Source of the DNA: Sphingobacteriales bacterium
GTDB taxonomy: Bacteria > Bacteroidota > Bacteroidia > Chitinophagales > UBA2359
Length of the DNA stretch: 64,000 nt
Direction of reading: 5' to 3'
Assembly (NCBI GenBank): GCA_016718845.1
Contig: JADKCK010000101.1
Coordinates: 57,547-121,546, forward strand
Below the pieces are notes generated by a model that saw nothing but the letters and a program-made list of their open reading frames with translations, ran no database searches and had not been told where the DNA came from. Made by a program: the position numbers and the translations under genes. Shown one piece after another: positions 1 to 7,893 of this stretch; the first letter of the stretch is position 1, and each line of letters begins with the position of its first letter.

Positions 1-1765
1 GCCCTAATTGATAAGTTTTTGCCTCAAATGCACAGTCTTCGGCAATATGATAAGAATAAACATTAGGTTCAGCAAAAGAACGTTGAAGTTCCTTAGAATT
101 AGTTAAATCATGCATAAACACCCAATCATAAGTACCTATTGTTTTATATTCCACACATGCTCCCATAATATCGCAAACACTTTCTAAAAAACGCCTTGTT
201 CGAAAAACTTTTTCAAGATAATTTGGATCACTGCCATCTGGTTGCCATGAATACAAATTTAATCCATTATAATGATCTATAGCATGCGTATATTCATGTC
301 CCAAAAGATCTATGCTACCTAAATTACCCCAACTACATTGACTAGTTATTAAATTTCCAATATCATCATTAATATCAGTTGGATTATTAGATGGACTAGA
401 TACACGTATAAGAGGTAATCCATCTACAGCATTTGGATAATTTGTATTAGGTGCCCATCCTAAAAAAGGATTTGATGATCCATAATTAACCCCTATACGT
501 ATTGGTTTTTGAATATGAGGCTCATGATTATTATCATACCAACCAATAAGGTTATGTTCAGTCTGATAATAGTCATATGTCTTTTGGATTCCCCAATATA
601 TGGTGGCATATTGATTAAAAGAATCGGCATTTAGCCAATTATTTGTGGAATTAACAATAGTGCTTGAACTAGCAACTGGGGGTAACCACTCACTAAAAGA
701 ACGAAGTAATATGCCTCCTTGATAACAAGAGTTATCAGCTTCTAGTAAATAATTTCCATTGTCGTAAATAGTTTGAATAGTTGGCACCATTTCTTCTATT
801 ATTAAATTATCATAAGTTTTAGGAGCTAATGGGGTGTTTCCTCCGTAACCTCCATATTCTGTGTGTACAGTACCATTTTGGCAAGCCATAGGCTCTTGAA
901 AAGCATGCACTTCTGCTATCCGCATTTTTTTTACTTTTCCAGTATGTGCTGATATATCTACCCAATAAGGTATATCATGTACAGGTAAAATGAATTTGTA
1001 AGAAATACCAAGCGTAGTGTCTCTATCTATGCTTTTTATGTATTTTGCGTTAAATACTCTAAACATATCTAACCCATTTTTACCAGTAATACGCAAAATC
1101 TGTTGAGGATTATTCATATCTCTAACAATAGATAACCCCCTTTTAATTACTGAAGTATCGAAAGGCATAGCATAATCGTCAAGGTACTTTTGTAATGCCT
1201 CTTCGGCTGAGATACTAGGTTTTGCATCAATAGATAAATTTGGTGTAAAATATCCATTAATTTGAGTAAGGCAATTGTTTTTAAGTATGCCATTTACACC
1301 AGATCCTTCAACTAAAATACCTTTATGATACTGAGAATACTGATACCATGACTGTTCACCGCTTTTAGCAATACTATCGTATTCTGTTAAACCTAAATCT
1401 ACTGAGTATGCAGAAATAAAATCTTTTAAATCCATGCAAACTACATTTTCTTTCAAGTAACGTCTTCTACCTGCATAAACTAAGGTGTCAGTAACCTCAA
1501 CTTTTTCTGTAATAGCTTGTAAATTTTTTGAATCAGTAGGTAGGTATTGGTAAGTATAGCTTTTGTAAAAAGAATCATAGATAGGATGATTACTTTTCTC
1601 TTCTATTGTCTTAATAGAATCCCGTTTTGCAGCCCCTCCTTGCAGCCCTTTATCCACTGTTGTGGTGTTAATACTGGTGTTGTTGTTGCTGTGTTGTTGC
1701 AACTTAGCCGTACAAGCAGCTAGTACTAAAAAAAAGGCAATGACGATGAATGATAATCGTGTCAT
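1..1765 (-). CDS. M4 (thermolysin-like) metallopeptidase lipoprotein, 3' end beyond window
   Basis: Open frame of about 588 codons entering from the left edge on the minus strand; its C-terminus lies outside the window. The N-terminus (MTRLSFIVIAFFLVLAAC) is a lipoprotein signal with a LAAC lipobox, so the mature protein should be anchored at Cys18. The middle resembles the FTP/PepSY propeptide region of thermolysins. The zinc-binding motif GHEYTHA (HExxH) is encoded at 284-298, and the ESVCD segment (ExxxD form) about 40 residues later supplies the expected third zinc ligand in the context FLESVCDIMGA. M4 peptidases are secreted endopeptidases; here the lipid anchor suggests surface or periplasmic proteolysis. 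Composition is AT-richer than the neighbours. Start chosen because the signal peptide begins there. The family call rests on HExxH, the Glu motif and propeptide-like sequence; the subfamily is not assigned. Confidence 0.85.
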   Translation of the reverse strand, partial: MTRLSFIVIAFFLVLAACTAKLQQHSNNNTSINTTTVDKGLQGGAAKRDSIKTIEEKSNHPIYDSFYKSYTYQYLPTDSKNLQAITEKVEVTDTLVYAGRRRYLKENVVCMDLKDFISAYSVDLGLTEYDSIAKSGEQSWYQYSQYHKGILVEGSGVNGILKNNCLTQINGYFTPNLSIDAKPSISAEEALQKYLDDYAMPFDTSVIKRGLSIVRDMNNPQQILRITGKNGLDMFRVFNAKYIKSIDRDTTLGISYKFILPVHDIPYWVDISAHTGKVKKMRIAEVHAFQEPMACQNGTVHTEYGGYGGNTPLAPKTYDNLIIEEMVPTIQTIYDNGNYLLEADNSCYQGGILLRSFSEWLPPVASSSTIVNSTNNWLNADSFNQYATIYWGIQKTYDYYQTEHNLIGWYDNNHEPHIQKPIRIGVNYGSSNPFLGWAPNTNYPNAVDGLPLIRVSSPSNNPTDINDDIGNLITSQCSWGNLGSIDLLGHEYTHAIDHYNGLNLYSWQPDGSDPNYLEKVFRTRRFLESVCDIMGACVEYKTIGTYDWVFMHDLTNSKELQRSFAEPNVYSYHIAEDCAFEAKTYQLG

Positions 1766-1806
1766 AAAAATGGTTGATTATGATTTGTAATTGGTAAATG
1801 TTGCTG

Positions 1807-1836
1807 CAAATATAAACTATTTTGTGCAAAAAACAA
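1807..1836 (-). promoter_or_regulatory. Bacteroidota-type promoter of the M4 peptidase
   Basis: Read on the minus strand: TTG at 1836-1834, 19 nt, then TATATTTG at 1814-1807, which fits the -33 TTG / -7 TAnnTTTG pattern. Start codon follows 42 nt downstream. Confidence 0.5.
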
Positions 1837-1964
1837 GCAAGTAGTTGTGTATTTTTTTTTTTTTTGAAGCGTTTTGAGGCATTTTAAGCAAGATAAATAT
1901 CATTAATACCCAACAAAAATTAAAAGCAAAAAAATGTTTGCACCCCATTAAACCTTTTGCTACT

Positions 1965-1990
1965 AAACTTGTTTAACAACAAACAAGTTT
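1965..1990 (+). promoter_or_regulatory. Hairpin in the 5' leader of the 2018 gene
   Basis: Perfect 10-bp inverted repeat (AAACTTGTTT, loop AACAAC, AAACAAGTTT) ending 27 nt before the start codon. It may be a leader structure or a weak terminator. The function is unknown; only the symmetry is seen. Confidence 0.35.
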
Positions 1991-2017
1991 TATTTACTAA
2001 TTTTAAACAACAACAAC

Positions 2018-2512
2018 ATGCCACTCGACAATTTGGGTATGCAAAAACTTACCCCCGATGCTATTTTAGCAACCATTGACCTTGTTAACCAATTAGATGC
2101 TGCATTAGGTAGCGATATGGTTAATCTGTCGCCCGAAGAACGCCAAAAATATGGCAGTATTAACGAACAAAATAAACTGTTGGTTAATAAAGTAAAAGAG
2201 TACCAAAGTAATCAACCTAAATTGGCATCGCCCGATGTTGATTGGGATAAATTTAAAGAAGATTACCAAGCACGCGAAGCCATCGAAGGTATTGTGCTAC
2301 GCCTTAAAGAAATAATAAAAGGCTTAGAAAATACCAAAATTATGCACGATTACGACAACTACCACGACTCGTTATTGGATTATGCCTATGCCGAGTATAA
2401 AACAGGTACTAAACAGGCAGGATACGAAACAAAATACACCGAACTACGCCAGTTTTTTAATAAATCGCCACGTAGTACCAAAAATACAACTGACACAGAT
2501 ACCGCCGAATAA
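2018..2512 (+). CDS. Hypothetical protein, soluble and helical, 164 aa
   Basis: ATG start after an A-rich leader (AACAACAACAAC), which is typical for this genome. No signal peptide or membrane segment. The sequence is mostly charged and looks alpha-helical, with the stretches SPEERQKYGSINEQNKLL and REAIEGIVLRLKEIIKGLEN, an aromatic-rich middle (HDYDNYHDSLLDYAYAEY) and a disordered Thr/Asp tail. I do not recognise a named domain. It is a single-gene unit: divergent from the M4 gene, with a strong terminator 60 bp after the stop. The tail TDTDTAE resembles the end of the hypothetical protein at 23332-23892, but the bodies do not look homologous. Confidence 0.8.
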   Translation: MPLDNLGMQKLTPDAILATIDLVNQLDAALGSDMVNLSPEERQKYGSINEQNKLLVNKVKEYQSNQPKLASPDVDWDKFKEDYQAREAIEGIVLRLKEIIKGLENTKIMHDYDNYHDSLLDYAYAEYKTGTKQAGYETKYTELRQFFNKSPRSTKNTTDTDTAE

Positions 2513-2570
2513 TACAGTCCATATTATTAACACCAAATAGTTTAGCTAAAATAGCTTACTATACTAACAC

Positions 2571-2617
2571 AAACCACACCTAACTAGTTTTTACCCTAGT
2601 TAGGTGTGGTTTTTTTA
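2571..2617 (+). terminator. Intrinsic terminator of the 2018 gene
   Basis: 16-bp perfect stem (2572-2587 with 2596-2611), 8-nt loop, followed by a run of T. Confidence 0.9.
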
Positions 2618-2726
2618 TGAAGATATGCTGATGATTATCTTCTTTATGCTATTGCTACCTATATTATACCCTATGGGGCTAAAAGACGTAGCAGTGCTAC
2701 GTCTCTACATCATCTTAGCCCCCTTC

Positions 2727-3295
2727 GTTGCGGTCTACCAACCACTAATTAGCGGTCTTAGACCACTCCATTACGGTCTACCAACCACTAATTAGCGGTC
2801 TTAGACCACTCCATTACGGTCTACCAACCACTAATTAGCGGTCTTAGACCACTCCATAGCGGTCTACCAACCACTAATTAGCGGTCTTAGACCACTCCAT
2901 AGCGGTCTACCAACCACTAATTAGCGGTCTTAGACCACTCCATTCGGCTACAACCACTAATTAGCGGTCTTAGATCCGGTCTCCAACCACTAATTAGCGG
3001 TCTTAGACCACTCCATAGCGGTCTACCAACCACTAATTAGCGGTCTTAGACCACTAATTAGTGGTCTTAGACCACTCCGTAGTGGTCTTGGAGACATGTG
3101 AACTAGTTCTGGACACATAATTATGGGTCTACCAACCACTAATTATGGGTTCGAGACCACTAAATAGGGGTTCGAGACCGCTAATTATGGGTCTACCAAC
3201 CACTAATTAGCGGTCTTAGACCACTAATTAGTGGTCTAAGACCGCTCCATAATAGTATGACAACCACTTCATACTAGTTTAGAACCACTAATCAT
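2727..3295. repeat. Array of 43-bp palindromic repeats, copy 1
   Basis: Direct repeats with an exact 43-bp period at the left (CGGTCTACCAACCACTAATT starts at 2731, 2774, 2817, 2860), then progressively divergent units. Each unit holds small palindromes: GGTC-TTA-GACC, and in places CACTAATTAGTG. The right part (3090-3292) is nearly identical to 47925-48126. No open frame of note and no unique spacers. It lies just beyond the 3' end of the T9SS adhesin at 3439. Confidence 0.9.
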
Positions 3296-3306
3296 CTTTC
3301 AAATAA

Positions 3307-3345
3307 AAATCCCCCCAAACGGCTAAAAGCTATTTGGGGGGATTT
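3307..3345 (-). terminator. Intrinsic terminator for the 3439 adhesin gene
   Basis: 13-bp perfect stem (3307-3319 with 3333-3345) containing six G-C pairs in a row. On the minus strand it is followed by TTTTTATTT. It sits 94 bp past the adhesin stop codon. Confidence 0.8.
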
Positions 3346-3365
3346 GGTGTTGATGATGTATTATA

Positions 3366-3425
3366 CTACGCAAGTAATATACCGATACAAGTATCGGTAC
3401 TACCAGTACAAGTATTGGTACTACT
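3366..3425. repeat. CCGATACAAGTATCGG palindromic repeat, site 1
   Basis: CCGATACAAGTATCGGTACTACCAG followed by a degenerate second copy. The CCGATAC..GTATCGG arms can form a hairpin. The same family occurs four or more times at 27745-28122. Confidence 0.75.
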
Positions 3426-3438
3426 AGTGTAAGCTAAA

Positions 3439-6400
3439 CTATTGTTTTACAAAGTTAGTAGTTATTACTTCGTTACCGTTGTTTAGTTTTACAAAGTATA
3501 CGCCACTTGGGTAGTTAGCCACATCAATATTTAAGGTATTTTCGCCACCTGTTGCGTTAATGTTTTGGGTATTCATTAAACGTCCTGCTGCGTCGTAGGT
3601 GTTGGCTTGTATTTTGGCGGTTTGTGCCGATACAAATTTAACCGTAACGTTGTGTGTAGCAGGTACCGGGTAGATAGTTGTTACACCCAAAGTAGTTTCG
3701 CCACGAACCAAAGTTACTGTACCGCCGTAGTTGCGTGTACCATCGAAATTGGTTTGGCTAATGCGGTAGTACGACATGCCTGCGGGAGCTTCTTTATCTA
3801 AGTAGGTATAAGCGCTAGCGGTGTTGGTGTTACCTTTGCCGTCTATGGTAGCAATGGCAGTAAAGTTAGTGCCATTTGATGAACGCTCGAGGGTAAAGTA
3901 GTCGTTGTTTACTTCCGATGCGGTTATCCATTTCAATTCGTTGCCTGTTGCTTTTACTTCGCCAGTAAAGCTCAACCAAGCCACATCTAAACCAACATAA
4001 ACAGGTACTTGCAACGATGCGGTACAGCCTAAGTTGTCGGTGGCGGTAATGGTTAAGAAGAAGGTAGAGTCGGCATCGATGGTGTATGCTAAGTTGTTGG
4101 CTTGGAACACGCTATTGCCTGCACCTGTAAAGGTTTGACTAAAACCTGCATCATCGCTTAATGCAATGCTATAGTTGCTACCATCTGCCGAAGGCAATCC
4201 ACCGGTAATATAATACCATGCGTTGTAGGTCATGCTTATGGGATTAACGGTAATGGCAGGCACAATAGTAATGGCAGGTAGTTGGTCGCAGCTTAGTATT
4301 TGGTCGCTTACACTAATGGTAATTACGCCCGATACGGCAGGTGTGTTGCCATCGCTTAGGCTAAATGGTATGGTAACGGTTCCGGTAAAACCATCGGCAG
4401 GAGTAAAGGTAAACGAGCCATCGGGGTTGGTAGTTAAAGTACCCGAGCCACTTGGCGATACGGTATTAAAGGCAAATGTTAGGTTATCGCCATCGGCATC
4501 GCTTGTATAGTTGCTTAGGTTGTCGGAGTAGTTGGTGGCGGTGGCTGTTGATAATACAAAGTTTAAGTTGCCATCAATGCTTGGCTGGTTGCCACAATCG
4601 TGGGTAGCATCTATGGTAAATGTACAGCCGTTGCTGCTAATGGTGTAGCTTGCTGCTTCGCCAAATGCTATATCATCGGTTGTAAAGGTGGTTCCCATTA
4701 CCATACCGCCATCGGCAGTGTAGGTTCCGTCGCCGCCGCTTAATTGGTAGCTAACGGTATAGGTGTTGTTGTTGTAGTTACAAGTACCTACGCCTGTGCT
4801 TGCGGTAATGTCTTGGTAAAAACGTACTTCTTCGGTATTGCTAAACGCCGAGCATTCGCCTGATAAAGACGAGCCAAAGGGTGACAACAATACGGCAGCC
4901 GATACATACAATGGTGTGTTGTAAGGATACGAGCCGTTGTTGATAAACTCGCCTGTGGTGCTGTATTCGTAGATGATGGTACCAACGGCAGTTAAGTTGC
5001 CACTTGGGCTGTTGTGTAAGATGTATCCACCTGCATAATCGGCATCGTTTACTTGTTGTCCGTTGGCAGCAGCTTGAACGCCATCGCCTTGGCACACATC
5101 AACGCGTCCGTTTGCTAAGTTAAGGTTTAGGTAAGATAACGAGCAAACGCCTGCATTGTTAGGTGTGCAAACTGGCTCTAATGGGCAATTTAGGGTAGCT
5201 GTTAAGGTAGCTGCGCTACAAGCAACAGGTGCGCCTGCATTGCTGATGGTAAAGGTAACGGTTCCGCTTTGTCCGGGTGCTGCCGATACGGTGTTGCTGC
5301 TGCCTGTTGCTCCGTTAAACAACGACGAGATAGTTAGACCAGCGCAAGATGTATTAACAGTAGCTGTACAAGCGGTGCTGCTTAGGCTTACTAAGTTGCT
5401 AATTTGTGGGTAAACCATTACCATAAAAGCGTCTGATTGGTCTTGGCAATCTTCAACGCCGTCTAAGCGGGCTTTTAGGTAATATGTCATAGCATTGCAC
5501 GAGTTGTTGGCGGGCAATGTACCTGTAAATGCGGTACCAGTGTAGGCATCGAAGGTAGCCGATGTGCCATAAGTCCATGATACAGTACCACCTGTAAAGC
5601 TGCCATTGTTTACGCCGCCGCTATTAGTAGTAATGCTTTGACCCGAACATACGTTGCTTTGTGCTACAGATTGTGTGCCGTCTAAGGTAGAGCAAACAAC
5701 AGAGGGGCAGTTGTAGTTAGCCGTTGCTGTTGTTGTTGCACAAGCAGCAGGTGCGCCGCTAAGGTTATTTACAGTAAAGGTTACACTACCACTTTCGCCG
5801 GGTGCGGCATTGTAGGTATTACCTGTACCTGTTTGTGTGCCTGTTGTCCATGTAATGGTAAAAGCGGCACAGTTGGCGGTTACACTTGCGCTACATGTAC
5901 CGTTGATGGTAGTAGCGCTAATGCTTGGATAAACAGCTACGGTAGCTACCGCAGATTGGTCGTTACAGCCCAATACGCCATCTAAACGGGCGCGTACATA
6001 GTAAGTTACTACACTACAGCCGTTGTTGGCAGGCAGGCTACCTGTAAAAGTAGTACCGCCAGTATAGGCATTAAACGAGGGCGATGTGCTGTATGTCCAT
6101 GTCACCGAAGCACCAGTAAAGTCGTTGTCAATAACACTTCCGTTGTTTAATGTTACTGTTTGACCCGAGCAAATGGCAGTTTCTGTTACCGATTGAGTGC
6201 CGTCTAACTCGCTACAAACTAAATCGGAGCAGTTGTACGATGCCTCAAAGATGTTGGTTGAGCAACCTGTTGGTGCATTGGGATTGTTGATGGTAAAAGT
6301 AACGGTACCGATAGCGCCGGTTTCGGGCGAGTAGAGAGAGCCTACGCCTAAGTTGCCTTCCGAGTCGCTCCACGATATATCAAACCCACAATCTACACTT

Positions 6401-7893
6401 AAGCCAAATACGCTTGCGGGACCACAATCAAATCCGTTTGATACTTCTGCTTCGATGGCGGGATACACCATTACTTCAAACGTTTCTGATACATCGCTAC
6501 AGCTACTAACGCCCGTTAAAATGGCTTTAAAGTAATAGGCAGATGCGTCGCAACCTTCGGCAGTTAATGGTTCGCCTAAATAAACAGTACCTGAGCTATA
6601 TGGGTCAAAGGTGGCATTGTTGCTGTATTTCCAGGTTACCGAGCCGCCTGTAAAGTCGTTGTTAGTAACACCTCCAGCAACCATCATTGGTGCAGAGCCT
6701 GAACAAAGCGGAGTTTCGTCTATTGTTTGTGTGCCATCTAAGGTAGCACAAACTAAGGCGGGGCAGTTTACGGTAACGGCATCTAACGCTAAGGTATTAC
6801 AACCTGCGGGAGCTGCTGTATTAGTAACTGTAAAGGTTACGCTGTTGTTTTGTTCGGTTAAAGTTTGGTTGGTACTGTATGCTCCCGAGCCAGTTTGTGT
6901 ACCTGCCGACCAAGTAACGGCATAATCGCAGCCACCTGTAATAGATACACTTGCGCCACAAACACCTACTGCAACATTGGCTTGTATGGCAGGATAAACC
7001 ATAATAGCGGTGGCATCGGAGCTTACTTGGCAACCATTTACACCTGTAACGTATGCTTTTAGGTAATAGGTAGATGGGGTGCAACCAATAGCTGTTAATG
7101 CTTGCCCTGTGTAGGCAGTGCCCGATGTGTAGGGGTCGAAGGTGGCAGAAGTGCCGTATTTCCACTCAAGCGTACCAGCCGATGCGCTACCCATTACCAT
7201 AACAGCACTACCCGAACAAATAGCAGCGGGCATTACCTCGATACCGCTAAGGGTTGGGCAAGTACAACTTACGGTAAATGTTTGAGTGCTTGTACAGCCT
7301 TCGGCATTGCTGGCTACAATAGTATGCGAGCCGTTAGCTACGCCTGTAAATGAGCCGCTTGTTTGAGCTGTTCCGTTGTCCAAAGCATAGCTTGTTCCAC
7401 CTGTCGCAGTAACATCGGCTGTTGTGCCGTTGCACGATTGCGAAACATTTAGGCTTGGATTGCTATTAACGTTTACCGTAACACTTGCAGTACCTGTACA
7501 GCCATTAAGGTCGGTAACGGTTAGGGCATAAGCTCCTGCTGTAGATACAGTAATTGATTGTGTGTTATTTGTAGGTGACCAAGCATAAGAGGCGTAACCT
7601 TCGGTGGCTGTTAGGGTAGTAGTTTCTCCGTCACAAATACTAAGTGTGCCGCTTATGGTGGGTGTTATATCCCCACAAACAATACAGTCTGTTACTTCTG
7701 CTGTAGTGTTTGCTGTACAACCTGCTTCGTCGGTTAGGGCAATGGTGTAGGTTCCGTTGCCTGTTAGTTCTACGGTGCTGTTGTTATCATTGCCTGTGGC
7801 TACTTCGTTGCCATCGGCATCGGTTACGGTAAAGGTAAAGCCGTTATTGGCATCGCCGCCTGTTGCACTAACTACTAAGGCGCAACCATCGGG
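3439..7893 (-). CDS. T9SS-secreted repeat surface protein, C-terminal part (frameshifted from 7875-10448)
   Basis: Second part of one large gene; the first part is 7875-10448. About 1,485 residues. It opens with short Ig/PKD-like and SprB-like modules (GTYTIALTDEAGC, YAWSPTNNTQS). Then come four or five degenerate modules of about 145 residues, each beginning near VC(S/A)TLDGTQ and containing V(T/S)W(T/K)Y and YY(L/F)KA motifs, rich in paired Cys. These are followed by a cadherin/VCBS-like module (SDADGDNLTFAF), and the last 80 or so residues (VYPVPATHNVTVKF to GVYFVKL to FVKQ) are a type A T9SS sorting domain. Role inferred: surface adhesin exported by T9SS and anchored by its tail. A 62-nt overlapping extension to 7956 in this frame is read as a shadow. 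Joining needs one extra C (minus strand) at 7891-7894, giving ATATPDGCALVVSATGG. Confidence 0.85.
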   Translation of the reverse strand, partial: PDGCALVVSATGGDANNGFTFTVTDADGNEVATGNDNNSTVELTGNGTYTIALTDEAGCTANTTAEVTDCIVCGDITPTISGTLSICDGETTTLTATEGYASYAWSPTNNTQSITVSTAGAYALTVTDLNGCTGTASVTVNVNSNPSLNVSQSCNGTTADVTATGGTSYALDNGTAQTSGSFTGVANGSHTIVASNAEGCTSTQTFTVSCTCPTLSGIEVMPAAICSGSAVMVMGSASAGTLEWKYGTSATFDPYTSGTAYTGQALTAIGCTPSTYYLKAYVTGVNGCQVSSDATAIMVYPAIQANVAVGVCGASVSITGGCDYAVTWSAGTQTGSGAYSTNQTLTEQNNSVTFTVTNTAAPAGCNTLALDAVTVNCPALVCATLDGTQTIDETPLCSGSAPMMVAGGVTNNDFTGGSVTWKYSNNATFDPYSSGTVYLGEPLTAEGCDASAYYFKAILTGVSSCSDVSETFEVMVYPAIEAEVSNGFDCGPASVFGLSVDCGFDISWSDSEGNLGVGSLYSPETGAIGTVTFTINNPNAPTGCSTNIFEASYNCSDLVCSELDGTQSVTETAICSGQTVTLNNGSVIDNDFTGASVTWTYSTSPSFNAYTGGTTFTGSLPANNGCSVVTYYVRARLDGVLGCNDQSAVATVAVYPSISATTINGTCSASVTANCAAFTITWTTGTQTGTGNTYNAAPGESGSVTFTVNNLSGAPAACATTTATANYNCPSVVCSTLDGTQSVAQSNVCSGQSITTNSGGVNNGSFTGGTVSWTYGTSATFDAYTGTAFTGTLPANNSCNAMTYYLKARLDGVEDCQDQSDAFMVMVYPQISNLVSLSSTACTATVNTSCAGLTISSLFNGATGSSNTVSAAPGQSGTVTFTISNAGAPVACSAATLTATLNCPLEPVCTPNNAGVCSLSYLNLNLANGRVDVCQGDGVQAAANGQQVNDADYAGGYILHNSPSGNLTAVGTIIYEYSTTGEFINNGSYPYNTPLYVSAAVLLSPFGSSLSGECSAFSNTEEVRFYQDITASTGVGTCNYNNNTYTVSYQLSGGDGTYTADGGMVMGTTFTTDDIAFGEAASYTISSNGCTFTIDATHDCGNQPSIDGNLNFVLSTATATNYSDNLSNYTSDADGDNLTFAFNTVSPSGSGTLTTNPDGSFTFTPADGFTGTVTIPFSLSDGNTPAVSGVITISVSDQILSCDQLPAITIVPAITVNPISMTYNAWYYITGGLPSADGSNYSIALSDDAGFSQTFTGAGNSVFQANNLAYTIDADSTFFLTITATDNLGCTASLQVPVYVGLDVAWLSFTGEVKATGNELKWITASEVNNDYFTLERSSNGTNFTAIATIDGKGNTNTASAYTYLDKEAPAGMSYYRISQTNFDGTRNYGGTVTLVRGETTLGVTTIYPVPATHNVTVKFVSAQTAKIQANTYDAAGRLMNTQNINATGGENTLNIDVANYPSGVYFVKLNNGNEVITTNFVKQ

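Noticed and set aside
2604..2795. 63-residue plus-strand ORF
   Set aside because: Begins inside the terminator stem of the preceding gene and ends in the 43-bp repeats.
2727..3295. CRISPR array
   Set aside because: Period of 43 bp is regular, but units are contiguous without unique spacers, diverge along the array, and no cas gene is in the window.
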